Of a DNA stretch of 64,000 nt, positions 53,581 to 64,000 are shown piece by piece; within the stretch, counting starts at the first letter, position 1; each line of letters begins with the position of its first letter. A program made the position numbers and the translations under genes. Under the pieces are notes generated by a model. It was not told the DNA's origin and did no database searches. It saw nothing but the letters and a program-made list of their open reading frames with translations. This DNA comes from Schistosoma haematobium (taxonomy: Eukaryota > Platyhelminthes > Trematoda > Strigeidida > Schistosomatidae), in contig NC_067197.1 in assembly GCF_000699445.3 (NCBI RefSeq), positions 34,827,809-34,891,808 of the forward strand, read 5' to 3'.

Positions 53581-56500
53581 GTCCACTGGTTCTTTGGAAA
53601 TCAAAACCTAAGTATTTATAAATGCATCTATTAAGCTGTGGTGGAACAGACGATATATAAACGCAAAACGTATCAACAAAGTTAATAAAGATCAATAGAA
53701 ATGTTAATATATATAAGTTAATTATTACAAATACAATAGAAAGTTGGGACTTTACTCAAGTTCACCAAATTGACGCGTGTTCGGCTTTGGTCTGGTACTA
53801 AGAAACCACAATTATAAATGCTTGGTAATTCCAATCTGGTTGACGAACTCTCCAGTGATATAATCCAACGTAGAATGTGATATATTCCAATTACAGTCTA
53901 TAAACGTAGATAGTATTTGATTTGGACTTCAGTTAACTCAATCACGAACGAAGATAGAACGAGGAATGTGTGAGTAGTAGTGTATTTGTTAGCCAGCAAG
54001 AGTATGTCACTCTATGTCAGTATCACAACGAAAAGTGTGTTCAAGGTCATTTACTAAAACAACAGGTACAATCATTTAATGATAAAATATACAGACAGTG
54101 AAAGGTTGACAAAATAAATACAAATAATATTAAAAACTATTTACAAAATAAGTTTGCCAGGCCTATCTCCGCAAAGTTAATACTCGTACTCTCTATTTCA
54201 GGTAATCAATGAACACAAATCTCGTCATGTGCGTCTGCTGCGTTGCCACTTTTTGTTAATACCTTATCAAATAAAAGTCTTGTATTCACTAAATACAGAG
54301 TTTCTTGCTATATTTGGTATAAGGGGGTGAAAACATTGAATGGGCCTGTAGTTGTGTTTTGACGAGCGCGTACCCTCACAATACTAGTGACCCGTCAGTG
54401 TAGCTAAGGTATTGATTGGAAATCCGACGGCATCCCAATAAACAACTATGGCTTAAACGCGTACCCATCAACGTACTACTGCAACACATCATGTCGGCTA
54501 AAATAGGTTATAAGGAGGCCCGGACTTACGGGTTTCCCATTGCTTTCTTATCATATGGTATTTCAATCAGAAATTAAGATTACAGGTAGGGACTGTTGGG
54601 ATGTGTAACGGAGTCAACTGTCTTAACTTGAAATTACTACATATTAACTAGGTGCTGACAGGCTCACGTTTCACCAGTTTCTTGCAACGATTAACTAGAT
54701 AAAACGAAATAGCACCAAGTCTATAAATTTATTCACGAACTTTAATTAACAATGGAATATGAAACAAATATTTACAACAGGTTCCAAATTACATTGTAGC
54801 ATTGGTAAAGTGAAGCTGCAGTAGTTGTTTCTTTTCAAACCACAGGGTATAATAAGTAACTCCAAAACACTGGAAGTGGTTGTGAGACTAAAGTGGACGT
54901 CCGATATGCTTTTAATAATCTGCTGTTACTTGGGTCTCCCATAAAGTTTCATAGGGCCATAGTTATAAAGCTGAATGACTTTGTAGGATCTGTGACGGCT
55001 CATTCCTGTTACATTCTAAATAAAAGATAGTAATGGATTTAGTCAAGAATGTTGAAAAGGTAAATAAACAAATTACATGTTTCTAAGGAAAGAATTTATG
55101 CAGTTGTGATTTACCTCGACTTCATAAATATCAGATCACGCCAGCTACTAAAACTTGTGCAAAGTACAGCATCAGACAGCCTTATTATTTTGCTCCCACT
55201 TAAGTATTCCCACGCATCTGCGTCTGGTTTTACAGGAAGATATACAAGTTGATTTAGTATCTGGTAAACTAAAAGTTCCAGTTGTCAGAAAGACTCTTAA
55301 CATTTGTCCACAGCCAGCAGCATTTAATTAAGACAGAACACTCCTCATCTAAGACTGTACACTGCTGTTTTGCAGGCAAATAAAAGCTCAGACACTTAGC
55401 TGTCCTGCTACCAATGTTATTGCTGGGGAAATCGTTCAATGACAGTGGTCTTGAAACATGAACGGCGTTAAACGTACTGTCTACAAATAAACACCAAACG
55501 TACTTAAAGCTATCTTATAATCGTGTTGAGTCGCGCGCTACGGATTGGACGTTACTTTCAGGCCGAGGTTTTTAGTTTTATTTTTCTAGGATTCTCGCGG
55601 AGCTGGATGAACTACTTTTTCTTGGAATTATGGAAGTTAACTCTATTCCTAACTATTAACATATAAACTGTGAATTTCATGCCATATGATAAGTTCTGAG
55701 TTTAACTTACGGTATTAATGATCATATTCATACAATAATTCATAATCATATAATTACATATATTCATTTTGACTATACGATCAAACTATACTTTGAAACC
55801 ATATATAATCATATTTGACGAAGATTTGCATTCCATATCTGTATTCTATTTCTTAAGGAATATATGGTTATATCGTATTTGAATGCCTTAACCCACGTAC
55901 TTTATGTATCTACAGGGTCTATTCAGACCTCTACCTAATATCAAGAAATATATATAACCGTGTATGTTAAAGGACTGTATTCACTATTTAATGAACTATC
56001 ATTTAAATCGTATTTGGGTACTATAAATCATTTAATTTCCAAAATTACCTGTCCAATTCGGTGAGTCTGTCATAGTTTTTTTTGACAGTGTTTTTTTCCA
56101 AAAAGCTGTTTGATATATTTGTTCAAGAAGCAACATAATAATCGTAGGCGGTAATAATCTTCTAAACTACTTATCTCTGCACCTCCCAATTTTTACTAAT
56201 ACGGACTTTCAGTTTATATATGTATCACGTACCGTACTTTTTTGATTGTTTGATACTAATTATCGACATTTCTAAATTACTTTACTATATAAGGCTATCT
56301 TTCGTGTCATATATGTTAAAATTTATACACCTTGCTCCTTTATATTCTATTTTGCCTCCACACAGATACTGACATAAATACTTCATCGCCACTACTATCT
56401 TCTTGCCATTGTCATCTTTTGTTTTTAACACCACTAATCCTCACGATACATCCACTCTTGGTTAAAACATAGATTTTGATTTTTAGACTAACTTGAGCCC
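53581..56500. other. Region without a recognised gene
   Basis: Between the MULE remnant and the LINE ORF1. The last few hundred bases may be the LINE 5'UTR, but its 5' end was not found. A possible MULE terminal repeat lies near 55520-55545. Confidence 0.4.
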
Positions 56501-56506
56501 TCGGAA

Positions 56507-57940
56507 TTGATTTTTTTCACCCCTATTTCCAACATTCTGTTCAATCCACTTGCTATACGTCACTTTCCTATCATGCCACAAAAGAAAATGAAGACCCCTG
56601 CTCCTAGGCGTTCAGCCAAACGTAGGAAAACGACACAATTTAACACCACTACTGACACGATTTCCAACAGTTTCAACGAGACGAGCCACTCCGTTCATCC
56701 GGAAGCAGACAAGCTTTTACCAGTTGTCTCCATTCCAGACATGTTGAAAACTCTGATGGTAAACAGTGATGATAATCGCAACTGCAACCATATGGATGCT
56801 ATAAAAAAGTTGCAAGTAGACATGAACATTCTCAATCCGCTTAAATATCTCATCAACCCCAACCTCACAGAGACTCCAGATCAAATGAATGACATAAATA
56901 TTTTCCTAGATCGTGTTGCATCAGAGGTATTTGAAAGAATGAGACGATCTAGCAATGCAATTGTGTTTAATATACCGGATACACATGCCCTTAAAAATAT
57001 CAAATCTAGTCTGCTTAGAGCCAGCAATATGACACACGTACCATGTGTATGCACAAGATTAAAAAGAAGTCATCCTGGTATGCACTCACCGACCTTGTTC
57101 AAATTCAACTCATCTGTAGACGCCAGTGAATTTTTAAATTCCTCCAATTCATTGATACAAAAACAGATTTTCAAGGATATTAAGACTCTTCCGGATAAAA
57201 CACCATGCCAGCGAATAGCAGGAAGAAATAACTACAGACCATCAGCGTCAAACTCTCAAACGCATCATAATCCTAATGGTTGTAAAGTTAAGTTCGATTC
57301 TAAGAGGACGTCTAGCTTAACAACTTTGCTGCCACCGAAAAACTCTTCTGAATCTCACAAAGTTCAAAACCCAGAAGAAAGTAATCCCGATGTAGGTGGC
57401 GTCCATCCTCTTAAGAATGTTGACTTAGATTCAACCCGAAGTAGTTGTGCTGATGAAGAATGGGATAACACAATCCAAACCGCCGTTAGTGCAACACCCA
57501 GTTACAGTAACTGTGCAACGGATAACAGGAAAACTAATCATAACATTCATATAACTGACCACGCACTTAACGTTGATATATTCGAACCTAGCAAACCATC
57601 GCAAGTATGTTTAACAGTACACAATCCTCTCCAACTTATGAGGAAGCCGAAATCATCCACAAACCTTGGAAATAAACGTCTTAAACACGTTAGCCATACG
57701 TCAGGTATAAATAGTTATCCGAATCGTAATTGGCCACTTGGTCACAACCATAGACCTGATAGCCTTCTTGGTCCGGCTTCCAATATGTACAGTATGCCCT
57801 TATCAGATGTTATATCCAATAGCAATGAGAAAACTTTTTTTGTGATTCCGCCAGCTTTCCTGCCGGCAACGGTAAACATATTTCACATGATGACAAAGTG
57901 GTTGAATCTATTTCCCCTCGCAACACGACTCTTACCTTAG
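56507..57940 (+). CDS. LINE ORF1 protein (RNA-binding, gag-like)
   Basis: An uninterrupted frame of 477 codons from the ATG at 56507; MPQKKMKTPAPRR (56573) is a plausible alternative start, giving a basic N-terminus. The middle (RSSNAIVFNIPDTHALKN... MHSPTLFKFNSSVDASEFLNSS) follows the layout of an RRM-like ORF1 domain. The C-terminal third is Ser/Asn-rich and unremarkable. It overlaps ORF2 by 43 nt in another frame, so ORF2 is probably made by reinitiation or frameshifting. Known: ORF1 proteins coat LINE RNA as a ribonucleoprotein. That it is intact while ORF2 is broken suggests a fairly recent copy. Confidence 0.78.
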   Translation: MIFFTPISNILFNPLAIRHFPIMPQKKMKTPAPRRSAKRRKTTQFNTTTDTISNSFNETSHSVHPEADKLLPVVSIPDMLKTLMVNSDDNRNCNHMDAIKKLQVDMNILNPLKYLINPNLTETPDQMNDINIFLDRVASEVFERMRRSSNAIVFNIPDTHALKNIKSSLLRASNMTHVPCVCTRLKRSHPGMHSPTLFKFNSSVDASEFLNSSNSLIQKQIFKDIKTLPDKTPCQRIAGRNNYRPSASNSQTHHNPNGCKVKFDSKRTSSLTTLLPPKNSSESHKVQNPEESNPDVGGVHPLKNVDLDSTRSSCADEEWDNTIQTAVSATPSYSNCATDNRKTNHNIHITDHALNVDIFEPSKPSQVCLTVHNPLQLMRKPKSSTNLGNKRLKHVSHTSGINSYPNRNWPLGHNHRPDSLLGPASNMYSMPLSDVISNSNEKTFFVIPPAFLPATVNIFHMMTKWLNLFPLATRLLP

Positions 57941-60859
57941 CTAATCCTATGAGTATTCATGGAACTGCCAATTACGATTTATACTCTAACCTGCTTCACT
58001 ATGATAACTCTCAGTTTCTTATTCTTTCGTTCAATGCCCGCTCTCTGTCTAATAAAATTATTCATCTTAAAACTCTTTTATTCCTTGTAAATCCAACCAT
58101 TGTACTTATTACGGAAACGTGGTGTAATTCATCTATATCCGATCATTCCTTGAATGTAGATAACTACGTTTTCTTTAGAACCGATAGATGTCATGGAATA
58201 GGAGGCGGTACAATTATCTATGTCCGTTCAGACATTCAAGCGTGCAAATTTGAGGATAAATCCCTTGGTGCTATAGACGACTCCACTTGGGTTACTGTAA
58301 ACTGTGGATCCCAAAATTATTTACTGGTGGGATGCATATATAGACCACCTCATGCGGATACTAAGTTTGACAGATTACTAACAAACATATTTTCCATTGC
58401 TTCGCACCAACCGCATACTTTTAAAATCATCGGAGGTGATTTTAATCTGCCAAAAATTACATGAGGCTTGACTCCGGTACCAGGTCGATATAACAAGCTA
58501 GTTGAAACATTAGAAATTTGTGGATGGGTTCAACAGGTCCGAAAACCAACCAGGGGGAATAATACACTTGATTTAATGTTTACACTTAACATAGACTCTA
58601 TCTCAGTGCATACCAGTCATGAGATTTTTATGAGTGACCATAGAATTGTATTGAGTATCATTCACTCTTTAAATGCCATACAATTGAACTCTAAAGCTTC
58701 ATTGATGTACCAAAGCAGACATTTTGATCAACAAACATGGAAACGGACTGAAACTCTCGTTCAATGTTTACCATGGGAAACTTATTTTACCACAAATAAT
58801 GTTGACATTGCGCTTTCCAATCTATATCACAACCTGATATATTGCCTTGACTGCACTGCTCCAGTTATTGGCCGTGTGGCTTATAATGCTAATAGGGGCC
58901 AAAATACTTTTAAAAGAAAGCTGAGGAAATTAAAATACCGCTACTATGAGCAGAATGATGTGTATGCACTTCAGAGTATACTTAAATTAATAGACAGAAA
59001 TGCTTCATCTAAACGTAAGTATTTCATGGATATAGAAAATAAAGCTCTACGTAGTAAAAGCCCAGAATTATCAATACTTCGACTTTTTAAATCCCGTGTA
59101 AAGTCAAATTCCCTTGGCACGACTAAATTCTTCATAGTTAACGGAAGCATTGTTAACGACCCGAATACTATATGCAAACAATTCAGCAAGCACTTCTCGC
59201 AGTGCTACAAAACTGGGACTGAAAACTCCATCATTGCATTTCCAATGCTGACATCCAGACATCTGTCGAAAATTGATTTTACACCCTCCAACATCAAGCA
59301 GGCCATAGCTGCCCTGAAAAAGTCTTATGATGGTGGACCTGACGGGGATACCTTCATTATTTGTGAAATATGGAAGTAGAGAATTTCCACTATTTTGTTT
59401 GAAACTTTTCAGTCTATCTATGGAATATGGGACCTATCCATCTGTATGGAAAACATCCCTTATCACCCCTTGATTCAAAACAGGATCACGTAGTGATATT
59501 GTTAACTATAGGCCAATTAATTTGACATCCATGCTCTCAAGAACCATGGAAAAAATCAGCCACAAACAGCTACTATCATTTTTACTTTCGGCTAGTCTGA
59601 TCAGCGCATCCCAACACGGGTTTATGACTAAACGATCATGTTTCACATCGCACCTGGAGTTTTTTGATCAAATTACCCAGAGAAGAGATGTTGGTCAGTC
59701 AGTGATAGTTCTTTACTTCGATTTTAGTAAAGCTTTCGACAGTGTCTCACACAAACTTCTTCTTTTAAAACTCTCTTCATTTGGCATACAGAATCCGCTT
59801 TTATCTTGGCTAAAATCTTTTTTAGAAGAACGTAGCCAAATCGTTCGCTTTGGATCTTGCTACTCTAAACCTGTGAATGTAACCAGTGGGGTTATACAAG
59901 GAAGTGTGGTTGGTCCATTACTCTTTCTCCTTTTTATCAATGACGTGTATTCCTTCTTTCAGTATGGTGAGCCTTTCCTTTTTGCTGATGACCTGAAAGT
60001 AGTTTATTCATTCTCTTCTCCCACGAAAGAAAGCTATATTCCAGCGGCAATCCAAGAGGAAATAAACAAGTTGTACGAATGGACTATTTCGTGGAATATG
60101 CCACTTAATGTTGACAAAAGTGGATTTATTCACATTGGTCGCTGTCTTAACTTAAATCTGACTGTACAGACACATACACTCAAACCTCTCAACACTGTTC
60201 GTGACCTGGGTTTAAGATATAGCAATAGTCTGAACTTTTCTGAACACATTATATCTCAAGTATCCAAAGCTAGAAAGCTGATCGGATTGATAATGATAAA
60301 CTTCAATAATATCGAATCGAGATTGTTACTATACAGAAAATGTATCTTACCCATTCTTGAATATGGTATTTTAGTTTACAGTAATTGTAGACATAATGAC
60401 CTGATTAGAATTGAAGGTGTTCAAAGAAAGTTCACCAAAGCTGTTCTGGGGTATTCTGATAACAAAGACTATTACCAAAGATGTCAATAACTCAACTTAG
60501 AACCTCTTTGGATCAGACGTATCAAATTAAATCTTGCCTTTATCTACCGGCTTATTAACGGTATTTCCTACTCCTCCGTATCCACCCCTTCATACTCTAT
60601 GATATCATCCCACAATCTACGCAATAAGGAGAATATTCTAGAGATTCCAAGAACCCACACAAACTTACGTCAGAATTTTTTCCTTATTCGCTACTCAACC
60701 ATGTGGAACAGACTGCCAGTGAACCTCCGTTGCAGTGAAACTACAACCCGGTTCAAAAGTCTCCTTGATGATTTTCTTTCCGAAAGTGGATTATGTCACC
60801 TATTGAATATCAATGTATTCAATAATGATTTATACAAACAAGGTCCGTCATCCATTTAA
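57898..60859 (+). pseudogene. LINE ORF2 (APE endonuclease plus reverse transcriptase), CR1-like, four lesions
   Basis: An APE-type endonuclease (SFNARSLSNK, LITETWCN, GCIYRPPHAD, IGGDFNLPK, then MSDHRIVLS) is followed by RT: NYRPINLTSMLSR, YFDFSKAFDSVSHKLL, GVIQGSVVGPLLF, the catalytic FADDLKVVYSF, and a C-terminal tail (MWNRLPVNLR). Lesions: TGA at 58465, one extra G in the run at about 59343-59346, TGA at 59471 in the RT frame, TAA at 60488. All other stretches are open. Known: ORF2 nicks target DNA and copies LINE RNA. The best fit is the CR1/Jockey group (schistosome SR1/Perere-like); the exact family is not determined. Confidence 0.85.
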
Positions 60860-61904
60860 TTGCTTGAAAAGCAAAATAAAACCTTTAAATCTTTCCACGT
60901 CTATTTTATTTTATTTCTATTTATCTTAATATATGAAATCTGCTTTGTTTGTGTTTATCATTATTACCGTTATTAATATCATCATTAGTTCCCCGACATA
61001 TTAGATATTCTTTTTGTATCTTCTTATCCTTCTAAACATATTTAACTCCAGATTGTCCTTTAAAATCAATTATGACTTTCATAGCATCAATCTTAATTAT
61101 TATTGCACAAATATTTATACTAATATCCGGTTTCACTCTGTATACTATTACATAAATCTAAATGTGTTCATCCGAGTGCTTTAACGGATTTTTATTTTAT
61201 TTTTTCAATTGCTGGTTTCCTTGTGAGGTTGATATTCATTACACAATTATTATTCTTATCATGAATCAAAACTTTTCACTAAGTGTTCACTTCTTTTCTC
61301 TCTTCTTTCCCTCTAAATAAATATTATTCTTAGGATTACGAAGTTTGTAATTAAAACAATAACTTGTGTTACACTTAAATTAACTTCTCAGACCCGTTTT
61401 ATCTTCACTGCATATATGACTACTCATACATATTGATATTTCATTATCCTTTTCATTTAATTGTAACTTTCATAGCATCACTCCAAACCATAACTGCACA
61501 AACATTTATTCTAGCGTCATACCTTACTGCAATTATAAGTTATTTTTTCTTAATTATTTTTGTTACTAATTTAACGATACACACATAGTCGTTTATTCTT
61601 GTTCTGTGTTCATAAACACGCCTATTAAACTGTTTGCGTATTTCACGTCTCCTTTATTTCTATTCCCTTATTTTCTCCATTTCCTTCTTTAAACTCAATT
61701 CAATATTCTTCTCAATTGCACAGATCCGATTTATTATTATTAATATTCTACTATTATTGCTCTAATTTTTTTTAAATGGCAAGTATGATGTTGACATTAT
61801 TGAAAATTGTGTATTATTGCATTTTTTGAAGAAACCCGAAATGGTTTCTTCACAACACTTGTGTACCCATAAGATGTTTGTGAATAATAATAATAATAAT
61901 AATG

Positions 61905-62500
61905 TATGACAGCAATAGTACCAAAGGCATTTTTTTCCTATTTTTAATCAGACTGATTTGAATCAGTATACTCATTGAAAACAGGCAGCTCTACTTACTA
62001 AACTGATCTGTTTCGTTACAGGCTTCAAGCACTATACTTAAGTATACTATAATTCTATAGACTAAACTAAATTATACGGCAATCAGGAATACTAAACTAA
62101 GCAAGTGTCATAATTGTTGCTCCATTTGCACAGACATTTTGCTAAACGGAGTCAAATGAACATAATTCAGCCGATAGAACCAAAACACGAAATATAGGTC
62201 AGTTAAATTTACCTAAGAGAAAACGAAGGATACATATATACTGCTTTCATACTGAAGACAACAGGCAGTTGTTCATAAAAACAGTACAAAAAACTTTATT
62301 CAGTAAAATCATGCACTGACAGTCTATCTGGAAACAGTCAACTATGTGAATAAACTCACTATGACTTGAGATATCATCCCAGCGTGCAATGGACGTTCAG
62401 TGTAACGCAGTTGGACGTGGGGAATAAAAATTAAAAACAGAGGAAAATTAACTACATAATCTAGTTATTTTATTAAAAATACATTATGAAATGACAAAAT
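61905..62500. other. Stretch between two LINEs
   Basis: AT-rich. No gene or familiar repeat recognised. Confidence 0.35.
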
Positions 62501-62504
62501 CTAT

Positions 62505-63990
62505 GGTTACTTGAATGCACAGATGACCCTGTGCGATACATTAAGTTTACGTGGTTGCGTTGCGGATAAATTCACCCTTAGTAGGGTTGTCACCTCCAAT
62601 GTACATATGTTCAGTGAAGTTGATTTTAGGAAGATTGAACACAAGTATACCCAAGACGTGTAGAGTGGGATAATCCAACATACGATTATCACACTTGGTG
62701 TCAGCGATGGGCTCCCTGTAGATGACTCTAACTAGACTCCTTGGGGTTTTAGACAATCTCAATGAGCACCATACAGATTCATCGAAATTGATGAACTCTT
62801 GAGTACGCACTTCATGTGCTACCAAGCAGGATCGCAGGTACAGGTCTGCTTTTCCGTCCACTCCTGTTTTTCAGTCGTTGAGAAGCGAAGACGTGCCGCG
62901 TGTTGTTAGCTCCTGATCCACATTTGAGAAGATATCCATGTTTCAGGTATTCCTATCAGATAAGAGTTATTAGTATCACTGAATTCACGCAACTCATCCA
63001 TTTTATCAGGTAAACTCACGGTGTTCATATATAGGCGGTTTATGCCTTCATTTTGAGACGTGTGAGCTTCCTCGTCCTGTTTGTACAAATGAGCCTTATG
63101 TAAATAAACAGGCAAGCTACCCACATTGAAGTTTCCAAGTTGATAGCCCTTGTCCCTTCTGCGTTTTTTCCACGATCTTCACAGTGCTTGATCTTTGCAT
63201 CACATGGCCTGTCCGGATCCATGTGGAGTCTAGTCGTCAACCGACATCTGTTGGCACAAAAAGGTTCGGGAGTGGCAGCCGCCATATGGCAGGATGGGAA
63301 GATTATCCTTATCATCCAGGGGCTACAGTCCCTGTTCTCCTCGGTAGTCATACCATTTGTCGAGTCATTAAGCTCTCGAGCTCCAAGGACTGCTTTATGA
63401 ATTTCCACTTCAGAATATTATAGTCTGTATGGTCGGAGTCCACGTTTTCTGGGACACTTTGCACAATGATATTTCTCCCACAAGAGAACGTCTCGCAAGA
63501 TGCCTCAGGAATGCTTCTTATGAGAATGAGTTTAGAATATGGTACATTAAGCAGTATTCTTATATCTACTTATTTCCGCAGGTAGCTGGACAACAGAACA
63601 CCCTCCAATTCGACAATGTTCATGAGCAGCACACGAAGGAGTCTTGGGTGAATTTTGTGTTCCGAGTCCTTTCTCGAATGATCCGTGTAACGGTCAGTGG
63701 CTCAATTTTGGGAAGTTCGAGCCTTCAGTTCAACCCTTCCCAAAACATCCTTTCATTTTGTCCTGAAGACTGAGAGGTAGGTCAAAGTTATCTTCAGTGT
63801 TCGCGATTACAAGAGAACAATCTCGAACCATGATGGCTTTCCGAGTTTTTCGGGCGCGTTGAAGTTGGAGTCCTTTTGTTTGCTAATTGAATTGCGCCCC
63901 GGATTTCCGTGCTCTATGCTGACTGTTTGGACAATCTTAGAGGTAGATTTCACAGCCAAGTCACTAGCTGATTCACATATAAGATATGAG
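62505..63990 (-). pseudogene. CR1-like LINE remnant (ORF1 end to endonuclease)
   Basis: On the - strand, in order: ORF1-like pieces (about 63860-63700: FDLPLSLQDKMK-like; 63408-63040 frame), the start of the endonuclease (63124-62906: NTVSLPDKMDELREF, NNSYLIGIPETWIS), then 62861-62547 with VRVIYREPIADTKCDN and VFNLPKINFTE. It is the same family as the 40445 and 48846 remnants, shown by the shared NLPK-NF-E and EN blocks. It stops before the RT. Frames are broken. Confidence 0.68.
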
Positions 63991-64000
63991 TTGTTCGGTA

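Larger units (their letters stand above)
56507..61904 (+). mobile_element. Nearly full-length two-ORF LINE
   Basis: Contains ORF1 (56507), ORF2 (57898-60859), AATAAA at about 60874, and about 1 kb of AT-rich 3'UTR. The end has a hairpin (gaagaaacccgaaatggttt-cttc, about 61829-61853) and a terminal (AAT)n run (about 61883-61904). The 3' hairpin and microsatellite tail fit the 3' end of CR1-type LINEs. The 5' end lies somewhere before 56507. No target duplication could be fixed. Confidence 0.75.

Noticed and set aside
62906..63773. + strand frames opposite the terminal LINE remnant
   Set aside because: The LINE endonuclease and ORF1 pieces are read on the - strand; + frames show no domain.

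Overview
The window is eukaryotic and fits a blood fluke (Schistosoma) nuclear chromosome. It is AT-rich, has GT-AG introns (including 29-37 nt micro-introns), and contains schistosome-type repeats: Sm-alpha-like and tRNA-like retroposons with hammerhead ribozymes, RTE and CR1-type LINEs, and a Gulliver/Boudicca-style gag. The genus is inferred from these families; the species cannot be told from the sequence alone.

Two host genes can be built exon by exon. On the + strand, 1160-14027 holds the 3' part of a large NACHT/WD-repeat (NWD-like) ATPase gene. Three large exons (1160-2070, 6475-9171, 11529-14027) join in frame; the gene starts left of the window. On the - strand, 39281-29685 holds a complete DPF/d4 (BAF45-type) gene of seven coding exons, predicted 543 aa, with a Requiem N-terminus, one C2H2 finger and a tandem PHD finger. 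It is expected to be a SWI/SNF (BAF) chromatin-remodelling subunit.

The rest is mobile DNA. Introns of the NACHT gene carry MITEs with 8-bp target duplications, an Sm-alpha-type hammerhead relic, hammerhead retroposons in direct and fold-back arrangements, and a small retroposon with 12-bp target duplications. The 14-24.6 kb stretch has RTE-type LINE fragments and a short retroposon sharing the RTE 3' tail (one copy complete, with a 12-bp duplication). It also has a 290-bp trinucleotide tract and another hammerhead retroposon. The 24.6-29.7 kb stretch is AT-rich with (TA)n tracts and one MITE. DPF introns contain a good RTE RT fragment and an older one.

Beyond the DPF gene, 40.4-42.2 kb is a CR1-like LINE remnant lacking its RT core, and 42.2-48.8 kb has no recognisable gene. 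At 48.8-51.1 kb a second LINE remnant is split by a complete gag-only LTR element (164/165-bp LTRs, 5-bp target duplication). At 51.7-53.6 kb lies a decayed MULE-type transposase gene with two micro-introns. At 56.5-61.9 kb is a nearly full-length two-ORF LINE with few disabling lesions. The window ends in another LINE remnant (62.5-64 kb).

The most interesting signals are the recurrent palindromic hammerhead retroposons, the shared RTE/short-retroposon tail, the gag-only LTR element and the TIR element with 8-bp duplications.
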